A stretch of 64,000 bases of DNA. Source: Larix kaempferi. Its lineage: Eukaryota > Streptophyta > Pinopsida > Pinales > Pinaceae. A model generated the notes under the pieces. The model worked only from the letters and a program-made list of their open reading frames with translations. It was not told the origin of the DNA and searched no databases. The stretch lies in the NCBI GenBank assembly GCA_027924585.1, contig BSBM01000865.1, forward strand, positions 7,700,501 to 7,764,500. Reading direction: 5' to 3'. Position 1 is the stretch's first letter. Each line of letters begins with the position of its first letter. Both the position numbers and the translations under genes were made by a program. Positions 46,500 to 57,599 of the stretch are shown here, in pieces.

Positions 46500-47565
46500 G
46501 CGTCTGGTTCTGCTGTAGATTCCCCAGTTGATTGACATTTGGATTTGCGTTCGGCGGTGGTCGCGGGGGATAGTTCTTTACTGGTTGCCCTACCTGATTC
46601 TGTACTGGTTGCTGTGGGTGGGTTTGATTCTATAACTACGGAGTGTTCCCATCCTGCCATTGTGCAATCAACTATGGACAATTCTCAACCATATGATCAT
46701 TACCAAAACATAACGTACACTGATTATGTAGTATTGGGAAATCGTGCTGATAATTCCCCCATACCGCATAGTGGTAACATTGAACAGGTCCACGACCACC
46801 TCGGCCTCCTCCTCCACGACCAAATCTGCCACCGTGTTTGCCCCTGTATCCTCCTCAGTAGCTTCTTTGCTGCTGGTACTGAGGTTGGTTAAACTATTGC
46901 TACATCGGTGCTGGTGGTAACCCTTGCCCTTGTGGTGCATACTACGGTTGCTGTACATACTGTGGTTGTGGGAGAGTCATCTGCATCGGAGTATATTGCG
47001 GCATGAACTGTTGTGGTTGCTGTGGTGCAAACTGCATCTGCGGTTGCGGTAGCGGCTGAGCTACCTGCGATTGTAGTTGTGGTTGTTGCACGGCGCATTG
47101 ATCATCCTTGACGTAGAATGCATCACACATTCTCTCCTGTAGCAAGCCATATGCACGGCAATCCTTGTCATCGTGACCCACCGACTTGTAGAATGTGCAA
47201 TAAATATTTTGCGGGGTTGTGACCATTTTCTGCATATATGGGAAATTATCGTGACTGTGCCCAAACACCTGACAAATGTGACACCATGGCATACTTCCTC
47301 CATTCAACGGGTTTGGCACTCCTGACACCAAATAATTACAGAAATCCTGGCAATTGTCCTTCGCATGCCCTTCTCCTTGACATCGTGTACACCATACTTC
47401 ATCGCGTTGTTCCTTGTTCTTCTTCAAATCTTGCAATTGTATAGTCAGGTTAGCGAGCTGTCTCTGTATTTGCGACATCCCACCTGCATTATCTCCAATC
47501 GGTGACGCCTCCAATCTCATTGCAATCTCTAGAGTTTCACTAGGTGTCGATATGTTTTGCTGCAT
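46500..47565 (-). pseudogene. G2 Gag, nucleocapsid with multiple zinc knuckles
   Basis: Three knuckles in a row near 47390-47150: CTRCQGEGHAKDNC; CHICQVFGHSHDNF, with the last Cys changed to Phe; and CTFYKSVGHDDKDC, with the second Cys changed to Tyr. A Gln/Pro-rich part follows, then Gly/Arg-rich sequence near 46890-46790 and remnants of two further knuckles near 46770-46680. Several frame breaks. The homologous part in G3 (50908-51720) is better preserved. Confidence 0.8.
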
Positions 47566-47639
47566 CAGCGGCAGCCGAATGTGGGGTAGTGGTGCCGCAA
47601 TGAACCATTATTTATGTTGGATGGCGCTCATATCGAAAC

Positions 47640-48167
47640 TAACCTTTGCCATCAACGTCTTGAATCACTGGTCGAAATCCCATACCATCTCATTGGGATA
47701 CTATTAATTTCCTTCAATTCAGTAATATATTGAGCCTCATGCTTGGGCCATCTAAATTCAGCAATCATCCCATCCCGAATCTCATCCAATGACTTCTCTG
47801 GGGCTCCCGTGGGAACTAGAATAAAATTCATGAACCAATCTAATGCACAACCTCGCAGAGTTGTGGTTAACATTCCTTTCTTAGCATCGACATCAATGAT
47901 TTGTTTCATTGTCCAGACCGCTTCACACAAAAACCAATATTGTTCTGGGTTGTCTGTCGCACTTCCCTGGAACAACGGTAACTTAGCATCATTGCCCTCC
48001 ATTCTGGGCTTCCTTCCTCCTTTTGCTGTGCTACTACCAATTAACTTTTGCAGAATTGACGAACTTAGCTGTGTCGAAGTGGTATTTCTTGTTGTTTGTG
48101 AGTCAGTGAGCGGAGGTGTGGGTACGTTGGGTACGTTGGGACCGTGTGCAGAGTGAAAGGAGGTCAT
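47640..48167 (-). pseudogene. G2 Gag, capsid part
   Basis: Frame starting MTSFHSAHG at 48167. The capsid domain has KLPLFQGSATDNPEQYW near 47985-47940, LDWFMNFILVPTGAPEK near 47850-47800, and EAQYITELKE near 47740. The homologous G3 sequence begins near 48940, so the two gag genes stand head to head around 48150-48935. G2 sequence upstream of about 48150 is missing. Confidence 0.8.
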
Positions 48168-48519
48168 GCTGTGCCATCCGACGAAGCCGGAGATACAAAG
48201 CTATTTTGATCAGAAGTTACGGAAGTTTGCTGAAGAAGAAAGCTGGAACACGCGACTGACAGTAGATCACTGGCTGGGAAGGTATATTCACGACGGTCCG
48301 CACGAATGGTTTTTCTGTGAATTCCTTGTCATTCTATACGAATGGTTTTCAAAGCTGACCTTCCAAAAGAGGAATTTCCAAGGTGGTGAGTCGATGGCTT
48401 GGACCCCGAAGTTGATTCGGGAGCTACAGGAAGTCGATAATAAGGCATCGCGGGCTGTCGAAGTTTGGCTTGATAACATCTTGGAGGGTTATATCACTGA
48501 ATTTGTGGTTGACACATAG
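48166..48519 (+). CDS. Unknown 117-codon frame in the loop between the two gag genes
   Basis: ATG 48166 to TAG 48517-48519. It is rich in Trp, Glu and charged residues (for example DHWLGRYIHDGPHEWF and EWFSKLTFQKRNF). After the stop the same frame carries further protein-like sequence with stops to about 48700. It lies upstream of G3 gag in sense, so it is either the N-terminal part of the G3 polyprotein or captured sequence. The G2 arm has no counterpart. I do not recognise the family. The start is simply the first ATG. Confidence 0.4.
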   Translation: MLCHPTKPEIQSYFDQKLRKFAEEESWNTRLTVDHWLGRYIHDGPHEWFFCEFLVILYEWFSKLTFQKRNFQGGESMAWTPKLIRELQEVDNKASRAVEVWLDNILEGYITEFVVDT

Positions 48520-48939
48520 AAATACTATACTGAAGCTGAAAGATATTTCTTCTGCGGACCAAGGGGAAGGTTTCTACTATCGCTGCAACTATCAATTAAG
48601 ATGCTAATCTGCGAGAAGGGTATATTGAAAATGCATCTTGATCAGTAAACGGCCTGGTGGGTGACGGCTGTAGGTACCATGACTATTGGGGAATGGTACA
48701 TGGAACGGTAAGGGGTAGATGGGTGCAGACCATGAGGAGACTGTGAGAGAAGCCGAGGAAGAAAGTGGTCTTACAAGAGGAGGAGCGAGGTTTTGACGGG
48801 AGAAGAGCCAGAGGACAGGAGAAGGTCTTGTTGCGATCGGACCGAAAAACTATGAAGGAAGACCACACATGATGAAGCAAACTCATAGTCCTGACAGGGA
48901 TGATTAGGCTATGCCCAGGATAGAGGTAGGACCAACCCC
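48520..48939 (+). other. Loop region between ORF and G3 gag
   Basis: Protein-like but stop-containing continuation of the preceding frame, then a purine-rich stretch near 48720-48850. No LTR or primer site is seen here, although an intact G3 would need both upstream of gag. Confidence 0.5.
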
Positions 48940-49573
48940 CGGCACCAACGTACCCACAACTCTGCTCACTGACTCACAAACAGCAAGAAATACCACTTCG
49001 ACATCGCCAAGTTCGTCAATTTAGCAGCAGTTAATTGGTAGTAGCACAGTGAAAGGAGGAAGGAAGCCCAGAATGGTGGGCGATGATGCTAAGTTACCGT
49101 TGTTCCACGGAAGTGTGACAGACAACTCAGAACAGTATTGGTTATTGCGTGAAGCGGTCTGGACCATGAAACAAATCACTAATGTCGATGCTAAGAAAGG
49201 ACAGTTAGCCACGACTCTGCAAGGTCATGCATTAGATGGTTCATGAAGTTTATTCTAGTCCCCACGGGAGCCCCAGAGAAGTCACTGGATGAGATTCGGG
49301 ATGGATTGATTGCTGAATTTAGATGACCCAAGTCTGAGGCTCAATATATTACTGAATTGAAGGAAATTAAGCAGTATCCCAATGAGATGGTATGGGATTT
49401 CGACCAGCGATTCAAGATGTTGATGGAAAGGTTAGTTTCGATATGACTGTCGTCCAACATAAAGAATGGTTCATTGTGGCACTACTAACCCACATTCGGC
49501 TGCTGCTGATGCAGCAAAACATATCAACGCCTAGCAAATCTCTAGAGATTGCAATGCGATTGGAGGCGTCACC
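48940..49573 (+). pseudogene. G3 Gag, capsid part
   Basis: Homologous to G2 gag in inverse orientation. KLPLFHGSVTDNSEQYW near 49090-49140, FILVPTGAPEKSLDEI near 49250-49300, and PNEMVWDFDQRFKML near 49380-49420. Stops near 49020, 49245 and 49325. It is interrupted at 49573 by solo LTR S1; the reading continues at 50908. Confidence 0.82.
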
Positions 49574-50907
49574 TGTCACGTCCCCATTTTTGACCCCCTT
49601 TTTCATTAAATTGTAAATGATGTAAATATTGTCATTTAGTCATGGTGAGGAGCTCAAGGCCAAGGCCCCGCCACTGATTTATCGTTTTATGTATCGGCAA
49701 TTAGAATAGATGCATATGGTTCTTGTGCTAGCAGAGCACAATGTAAAATCGGACATCATGTAAACATGCATTTTTAATGAAAAACCCACAACCAGCTACG
49801 CAATGCAACAAAGAGATGGGGGCATGATCTTTACAAGGAATAGGGAGGGAAAATAACCAAACCCTTGAGCCATGGTGTTAAGCCATTTCATTAAGGAAAC
49901 CCATGAACTCTCAACTACCCATTTGGCCTCATGCACCCAATCATTTAATTCTTCCAATAATTGGTTGAGACAATTAATGCCTTGGGATGGGAGAGGTATG
50001 GCTGTCAATTTTCGTGTATGGGCAAGACAACAACTTGGGAAATGGAGTTTTTGGTTTGCTGGGCAAGGAAACCCCCACGAAATTGGCCCAAAGCCATTCT
50101 TCACCCATGGCATTCTTCCTCTCACGCAGTCTGATCCTGTTGGGGTTTTATCCTTCACGTTTTTCACCATTTCCTACATTATTCCATGCTTGTAAACTCG
50201 TTTTTGGATAGCTCATTGGCTGGGAGAAGAGAGCCACGATTTTTGGGGTTATGGAGGCCGTTTCTGCCCACGAAATGCCCATGAGCATTCTTCTGAAAAC
50301 GATTCTGCTCTCTTGGGGTTGATTTCCCATTTTCTCCTTTTCGTTTTTGGTTGCCCACGTTTTTTCTGGAACTGGTAGAAACCCATTGTTGGGAACTTCA
50401 CTATATAAGCGTTTTTCTCATGCCCAGCACTTACACTTTTGTTGTTATATGCATCCATCTCCTAGAAGCCTCAGAAACCCAACTGCGGGTGGGTATGGCT
50501 GATTCTGGTGTATCTATGGTTATGTGAGACCCTATTGTTCCCTAGTTCCTTATGGAGATCATGCCCAGCTCGGGGGTGGAAGTGGTGCTGAGAGATTAAG
50601 GAGCACACTGGCCTACGGTTGGGTGGAACGTTGCAGAAGCATAGCTGGTTGCTCAGGGACTACTTGGTTTAAAGATAAGTATTCTCCTTTGCTAATTTGA
50701 TATTGTTTAGATTGATGAATGGCATGAATATACTGAATGTATAATGGATGTGTAATTGTTTATTTCCGTTGTGTTTTTCATATAATTATACATCCCATAT
50801 CTCTTTTAAATTATGTGAATGCTTGGTTAAAAGTTTATGGGGCTAGATGCCCGTTTTAACGTCACGATCCTCTCCATCTAGCTGGTAGGATGGGAGGGGA
50901 TGTGACA
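49574..50907 (+). mobile_element. Solo LTR S1 in G3 gag
   Basis: 1,334 bp, TGTCACGTCCCC to GGGGATGTGACA, with TCACC at 49569-49573 and 50908-50912. No internal element sequence, so it is a solo LTR left by LTR-LTR recombination. TATATAA at 50402-50408. It shares blocks with S2 (GAGCTCAAGGCCAAGGCCCC near 49650, CCCAGCTCGGGGGTG near 50575, GGTTGGGTGGAACGTTGC near 50617). The strand is given by the TATA box. No coding region. Confidence 0.92.
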
Positions 50908-51720
50908 TCACCGATTGGAGATAATGTAGCTGGGATGTCGCAGATACAGACACAGCTCGCTAACCTGACTATACACTTGCAAGATTTGAAGAAGAACAAG
51001 TAATAGCGCGATGAAGTATGGTGTACGCGATGCCAAGGAGAAGGGCATACGAAGGACAATTTCCCGGATTTCTGTAATTATTTGGTGTCAGGAGCGCCAA
51101 ACCCATTGAATGGCGGTAGTATGCTGTGGTGTCGCATTTGTCACATGTTTGGGCACAGTCACGATAATTGCCCATATATGCATAAAATGGTCACAACCCC
51201 GCGAAATCTTTATTGCACATTCTGCAAGTCGGTGGGTCACGATGATAAGGATTGTTGTGCATATGGGTTGCTACAGGAGAGAATGTGTGATGCATTCTAC
51301 GTCAAGGACGATCAACGAACTGTGCAACAACCACAACTGCAACCACAGATGTAGTTTGCACCACAGCAACCGCATCTGTTCATGCCTCAATATACTCTGA
51401 TGCAGATGACTCCCCCACAACCACAGTATGTACAGCAACCAAAGTATGCACCACAAGGGCAAGAGATACCACCAGCACCAATGCAACAACAGTTTAACCA
51501 ACCTCAGTACAAGCAGTAGGGAGGCTACCGAGGAGGATACAGGGGCGGATGCGGTGGCGGATTTGGTCGTGGAGGACGAGGTCAAGGTGGTCGTGGACCT
51601 ATTCAATGTTACCACTGTGCGGTATAGGGGCATTATCAGCGCGACTGCCCACTACTACAGAATCAGTGTACATTCTGTTTTGGTAATGATCATATAGTTG
51701 AGAATTGTCCATAGTTGATT
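50908..51720 (+). pseudogene. G3 Gag, nucleocapsid with five zinc knuckles and a Gly/Arg-rich stretch
   Basis: Knuckles near 51024-51065 (CTRCQGEGHTKDNF, last Cys changed to Phe), 51126-51170 (CRICHMFGHSHDNC), 51211-51255 (CTFCKSVGHDDKDC), 51610-51650 (CYHC, GHYQRDC with one stop inside) and 51673-51712 (CTFCFGNDHIVENC). Between the third and fourth lie a Gln/Pro/Met-rich part and a GGYRGGY-type glycine-arginine stretch near 51520-51600. Five knuckles is more than the one or two of most gypsy Gag proteins. They package RNA in the particle. Confidence 0.8.
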
Positions 51721-51899
51721 GCACAATGGCAGGCTGGGAATGCTCCGCAGTTACAGAATCAGGCCCAGCCACACCAACCAGTACAGAATCAGGTACAACA
51801 ACTAATACAGAACCAGCCCCCATGACCACTGCCAAATGCCAATCCAAATGTCAATCAACTGGGGAATCTGCAGTAGAACCAGATGTAGGGTGCAAATAT

Positions 51900-52700
51900 A
51901 GTGGCCATTTCTGTAGAACTGCGACCACAAGATGCTTTGGTGGCTGTTGTCACTCGTGGAGGCAAGATGAATGGGGAAGATAGTTTGCGACCATTGATTC
52001 AGTTGGATGGTCAAAGGATGGTACCTTTCGACATTGATACAGAGCGGGAGACATTCATGGAGACACGTCGCACCTTGGAGAAAGATCGCGGTAAGGTTGT
52101 TGTTTGCGATATGCCACCTATCTTTGATACTACATCAGACGTTGATCGTCTGCCACCATCGGGGAAATTGCAAAAGTTTCTTGAAAGCTGTCTGTTATTG
52201 GCCCGAGACTCAGCTTCCCTAGTTGAGATTGAGGGATGGTTGCGGCGATTTTCGAAAGGACGGTAGGAGTCGGCAGTAATTTCCCTACAGTGATGGAAGA
52301 CTGGCAAGGAGATGCGAATGAATATTCAGATTGGTGAATATGATGTTGACTCTATTATTCTTGACCTTGGTTTGGATGTCAAGATCTTAACCAAGCAGGC
52401 GTGGCAGAAGATCGGGAGTCCCCCATTGAGCTGGTCTCTTGTGCAGCTCCGGTTGGCTAACCATGCGAAGGTAACACCCATTGGGCGATTTCTGCGGCTC
52501 ATGATCGATATTTAGGGCATGAAGACTTATGTTGACTTCGATGTCATTGAAGTGGTTGAGGGAGGAAGCTCTTATCCAACGCTCTTGGGGATTGGATGGG
52601 CTAATGGTAGTGGAGCTGTAATCAACTTCAAGAAGCACATGATGACCTTTGACAATTGCGATTTTAGAGTCATAGCCCTGTTGGATCCGGCTGAAGGATG
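51900..52700 (+). pseudogene. G3 protease region
   Basis: Linker with RMVPFDIDTERETF near 52015-52055 and PSGKLQKFLESCLLLARD near 52160-52210. The protease starts near 52306 (MRMNIQIGEYDVDS) with the active site ILDLGLDVKIL near 52360-52390 (Asp kept, the usual Ser is Leu). The second half holds YVDFDVIEVVEGG and SYPTLLGIGW near 52530-52600. Stops at 52264 and near 52514. Confidence 0.78.
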
Positions 52701-52739
52701 CCGATACGTTGAGCCTATAAAAGATGATGATCCAGCTGG

Positions 52740-53560
52740 ATGGGACCATGCATTCAATATTTATGAAGATTATATTCATCCTACTGCCAACGTTGAGTTG
52801 GAGTGGCGTAGTGAGAGCTCTGCGTCTTCCAACTCTGATGATGCCTTGGAACATTGGCAGAACCGATTGCATGAGGTACCATTCCGGAAATTTGGCTTAG
52901 TTACGCAATCCCTATGTCATGTTGTGACAGAAATGATCACATTGCCTGTCTATGAGGGGTTTCCTGGCCTAACCACCTTTTTGACAAAATTTGAAGACCG
53001 CGTCTCAGAACCACAGTGATTGGTGGCATTGGAGGAAGCACTAAAGGCTACTCCAGCACGTTGGTGGGTGACACATAATAAATTCATTAATGGTTGGTCA
53101 CAATGTCGAAGGTTGATGATGGTTCGGTTCGGTGATATTGAGGTTTATCACACTGGCAAGTATGATGGCCGGACTAATCCCAATGATCATGTGATGGAAT
53201 GCCAATGATTATGGATAGCGCGACCTAGAGATGAGTGGGTCCATGCTTTTATCCATACTTTAGATGAGATGCCACGCTCATGGTACACTGCAGCCGAGTT
53301 ATGCCGAGACATTACAACATGGGGGGAGTTGATGGTCTGTTTCACTCATACGTTTACTTTTGCAGATGCCAACCCTAGTGTCCATAACGCCTTACATCTC
53401 ATCCGCGACGTGGTACTTCAGGTTGTTCTGGCGGCCTACCCTGTTGAACCACACACATATTTTCAGATGCAGTCTCTCATGGAGTGCTTCAACATTAGCG
53501 GTGGGCCAGAGGATGAGGACGATCCTCGGAATGTCAACATTCCCGAATTTGAAGGAAGTC
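52740..53560 (+). pseudogene. G3: second Gag-capsid-like module between protease and RT
   Basis: FPGLTTFLTKFEDRVSEPQ near 52960-53020, LKATPARWWVTHNKFING near 53042-53095, CRRLMMVRFG near 53105-53135, KYDGRTNPNDHVMECQ near 53158-53208, DEMPRSWYTAAELCRDITTW near 53263-53322, and ELMVCFTHTFTFADANP near 53326-53376. Two in-frame stops. The pattern is that of a capsid domain, but the place is between protease and RT, after a complete Gag. The linker to RT runs through SNPFSRPLQLHKMNIGTEA near 53588-53643. Confidence 0.6.
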
Positions 53561-53569
53561 TCGATGTGG

Positions 53570-54530
53570 TCCCACCTGCTGTGCCAAGTAATCCGTTCAG
53601 TCGACCATTGCAGCTTCACAAGATGAATATCGGCACAGAGGCTACTCCCAAGTTTGCTAATGTTGGGGATTATTGGGATGATGAGATGATGAGTAAGGAT
53701 ACTGAGTTACTTCGTGAGTTTCAAGATGTGTTTCCTATGAATTTTTTCGAAATGAAGGGAATCCTGGGTGATTAAGGCAAGATGAAGATTCCATTAAAAC
53801 CAGATGCTAAGCCAGTCCGACAACGACCTTATCGGATGAATCCGCAACATAAGGAAAAGGTCAAGGTGGAACTTGATCGCATGTTGGACACTGGTATTAT
53901 TGAACCTATGGAAGAGTCCGAATGGATCAGTCCTATGGTGGTGCAGGACAAGAAAACAAGTGAAGTATGCATTTGCGTCGACTTACAGAAGTTGAACGAT
54001 GCCTGCTTGCATGACCCTTTTCCGACCCCGTTTATTGATGAAGTACTTGAAGGGGTGGGCGGCCAGGAGATGTACTCATTTACTGATGGATTCTCTGGCT
54101 ACCATCAGATTCGCATTGTCAAGGAAGATCGCCATAAGACAACTTTCGTTACTGAATGGGGTTTCTTTCAGTACACGGTAATGCCGTTTGGTTTGAAGAA
54201 TGCACTTGCGATATTCTCCCAGGTCGTTGTTGCCGCATTCAAAGATTTTATTCATAAATTTTTGTAGATATATATGGATGATTGGACAGTTTATGGGTTG
54301 ATTCATGATCATCTGGTCAATCTGTGGTTAATGCTTGAGCGATGCCGACAACACCAGATATTGCTAAACTTGAAGAAATATAGTTTTTGTGCACTGTTTG
54401 GGATACTGCTGGGTCATATCATGTGTAAACAGGGATTGCTAGTTGATCCAGCCAAAATTGTGCTCATTTTGGGGTTGCAACCACCAACCACCATTAAGAA
54501 GTTGCGAGCGACTTAGGGTCATACGGGATA
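53570..54530 (+). pseudogene. G3 reverse transcriptase
   Basis: FQDVFPMNFFEMKGI near 53722-53765, RQRPYRMNPQHKEKV near 53818-53862, CVDLQKLNDACLHDPFPTP near 53975-54030, MYSFTDGFSGYHQIRI near 54071-54118, FGLKNALAIFSQVVVAAF near 54187-54240. The catalytic YMDD is at 54271-54282, intact, with a TAG just before it (54265-54267). It ends LLGHIMCKQGLLVDPAKI near 54410-54460. Other stops: 53773, 54514. Confidence 0.92.
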
Positions 54531-54558
54531 TTATTGCAAGTTTATTAGGGGTTATGCT

Positions 54559-55161
54559 ATGATTACTACTCCTATGGAAAAGTTGTTGAAGAAGGACGCG
54601 GCATTCCAGTGGAGCCCGGAATATCAGGATAGCTTCAAAACGCTCAAGGTGAAGATGGCGTCAGCACCGATCTTGGTCTTTCCGGACTGGAGTAAGGAAT
54701 TCCATGTCCATGTTGATGCTTCATCGATTGCATTGGGTGTTGTGTTGGCTGAACATGGCGAAGGTTACCTTGATCATCCTATTGCTTTTGCTAGTCGGAA
54801 GCTGTCCTATGCAGAACGAAATTACACTACCACGGAGCGGGAAGGTCTAGCCATGGTTTACATGCTGCAGAAATTCAGGCATTATTTGTTGGGTGGACAC
54901 TTTAAAATGTTCACTGATCATTCTGCATTGAAATACTTGGTCAACAAGCCTGTGTTGGGGGGGAAGATATGCCGTTGGCTACTTTTGTTTCATGAGTTTG
55001 ATTTTGAAGTCATTATGAAACCTAGACGGTTGAATGCTGGACCCGATCATTTATCACGGATTGACACAGGGGAGGAACCAACTAATATCGAAGAAGGGTT
55101 GCTAGATTCCCAACTATTTAAAGTTGTCACCGCTCATCAATATTTTGACGACATCCTTTAG
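54559..55161 (+). pseudogene. G3 RNase H (catalytic type)
   Basis: A 200-codon uninterrupted stretch. VHVDASSIALGVVL near 54707-54750 has the first Asp, TTTEREGLAMVYML near 54826-54870 the Glu, FTDHSALKYLV near 54911-54945 the second Asp, and LNAGPDHLSRID near 55030-55065 the end. This is the normal active RNase H of a gypsy element, unlike the degenerate domain of A and T. Confidence 0.9.
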
Positions 55162-55164
55162 TTT

Positions 55165-56439
55165 CTAGTGACCGGCACAGCGCCCGATGACTTTACCACT
55201 ACTCAGAAGAAACAGCTAGTTGTCAAGGCTATTGACTTTCCGCTAATCGCGGGAGAGTTGTATAAATTAGGCACTGATGAGATATTGCGCAGATGTGTAT
55301 TTCTGCATGAGCAAGCACAAATATAGGCTGAGGCACATGGTGGAGTAGCAGGAGGACACTATGGCGATCAGGTGACTGCCTGGAAAGTACTACGTGCAGG
55401 GATTTGGTGGCCCACATTACATAATGATGCGACAGACTATGCGCGGTCTTGTGATGTTTGTTAGCGAACTGGAAAGTTGTCTAGACGTGACGAGATGTCG
55501 CTGCTATGTCAAGTGACATTGCAACCATTCGAAAAATGGGCTGTGGATTTTGTCGAGCCGATCACTCCACCAGGGAAACCTACGGGTGCACAGTACATCA
55601 TCACGACAACAGAGTATTTGACCCGATGGACCGAGGCGGCACCCGTAGTTGATTGTTCCGCAGCGACGACTGCTCGATTTTTGTTTGATCACATTATCAC
55701 TCATTTTGGCTGCCCTAAGATTTTGTTGAGTGATCAAGGCAGCCACTTTATTAATCACACCATCGGTGCATTGGTAGACGAGTTGCAGATACAGCATAAG
55801 AAGAGTACACTCTATCATCCACAGGAAAATGGGATGGTGGAGACGTTTAACAAGGTATTGGAGCATGCGCTGACCAATGTGTGCAATGTGAACCGCAATG
55901 ACTGGGATCTGGAAATCCTAGCAGTGTTGTGGGCCTATCGCACCACATGTAAAAGGTTGACTAGTCAGACACCTTTTAGGCTAGTATATGGGAAAGAAGC
56001 GATTATGCCAATGGAGTACATTGTTCCGAGTCTACGAATTGCGGCTGTTACGGGCATGGATGATGTCGCAACATTAGATGAACATCTAGCGCAATTGGTG
56101 CAGTTGGAAGAAGATCGATTTATGGCTGGCTTTCACCAAGGGTTGGAGAAGGATCGCCACAAGGCATGGCATGATCGCCACATCAAAAGTAAATAGTTTC
56201 AGCAACGCGACTTGGTGCTATTGTATGACAACAAGTTTATGAAACATGTAGGAAAATTACAGATGCATTGGCTGGGTCCATATTGCATCAGTAGTATTAC
56301 TCCAGGAGGAGTGGTTCAGTTGCAGCAGTTGGATGGGGCGATCCTCCCCAAGCTAGTAAATGGTCACAGGTTGAACATTGCGATCGGGCTTGGAACATTG
56401 CGATACCTGAGTCACATCGGGAAAAAAAAAATAGATTGA
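55165..56439 (+). pseudogene. G3 integrase
   Basis: Zinc region HGGVAGGHYGD near 55335-55370 and CDVC near 55450. Core with Asp in AVDFVEP, Asp in LLSDQGSHF and Glu in GMVETFNKVL, all catalytic acids present, open from 55477 to 56196. C-terminal part QRDLVLLYDNKFMKH and HWLGPYCISSITPGG near 56204-56320. Stops near 55324, 55461 and 56194. It ends near 56439 with a Lys-rich tail. Confidence 0.92.
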
Positions 56440-56441
56440 GA

Positions 56442-57599
56442 GTGTGTGTTGCAGGTTGTTTGGTGGCCGATGGCGCACCAACGGAAGAAGGAATGCTTAA
56501 GAAGGGAGGCTTATGTCGCAAGTTTGAAGCAGTCAGAGACACATGACAGCGTTGCGACCAGGATCGATGGTGAATTTGGTTGAGTTAATGTAGGATTTTG
56601 TGATGATTACGGAGGATTTGGGGGTACGGGGCAGTGTTGTGACTATTGTCCTGCCAACATCTTGCGACACTATGCCATCATCCCTATACATGATTGCACC
56701 TGCCAGATTCATCCTAACGACGGTATGTTTTACACATGGCACGCTAAGCCGGTACGATCAGAAAGATGTGAGGAGATTGCTCACATGTCGGCACGTGGGA
56801 TATTGGTGGCAGCATGGTCGCCACCCACTACGTCAGTCAAGGGGTTCACACACGCAGATGCAAGGTAAAGGGGCATCATTCCCACCGTCGTGTCCCGAGA
56901 ATGGTCCGGCTATAAGTAGCAGAGGCCGACGGTAGTTCGTTACAAAGAAGTCTTTCTGAGATAGCGTGGTTATGCTATTAGATCAGTTTACAAGTTGAGT
57001 TGTGAGGAATTCCAAGGAGGCTGTGGAAATGCTTCACTTTATTTCCCGTGGCAGCACCCCAGGGGCCTTGCGAGCCCGAACGATGAGTGTACCTGAGTGC
57101 CTTAATACGACAGGTGCATTTACACTGTGGTATGACCGAGCCAAGGGCCAGCCCAGCATGTTTAAGTACGAAGTAGTTGTTCGAAGGATTGTGCTCTTCT
57201 TGACCAATGAGATGGTTGGGGTAGTAGCTCCCCGACCATAGTAGGAGCCGTTTGCCGGTGCGAAACAGATGTGCTAGATTCATCTATTAATTTCACACCT
57301 TGGTATTGTTTGTCCTCTTTAACTTCCCGTCTGTACCATTCATAGAGACTTGAGGATGAGTTTGAGATGTACATGACAGCAAGTCGGTGGATCCCCACTT
57401 TTGGGTAAGACTTACAGAACAGCGAGACGGTGATCAGTGTAGTAGAAGGCGCATGACAACACCGCGTGATCCAGACAGCAAGAATAGTTGCAGCAACGTC
57501 CAACAGCCGTATGCAGACTTCAAAGTAAATACCATGACTTGTACTATGTCTAGCAGTTGACGAGGCTCAACGGCAAGCCACAAGATTGTGTTGGGGGCC
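56442..57599 (+). pseudogene. G3 post-integrase region with small conserved reading frame
   Basis: 1.16 kb between integrase and LTR. A purine tract AAGAAGGGAGG lies at 56499-56509 and a second G-run directly before the LTR (GTTGGGGGCC at 57590-57599). The frame at 57002-57241 (79 codons, MRNSKEAVEM start) has ISRGSTPGALRAR and GAFTLWYDRAKGQ. It corresponds to the minus frame at 5403-5585 in G2. I do not recognise the protein. Confidence 0.5.
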
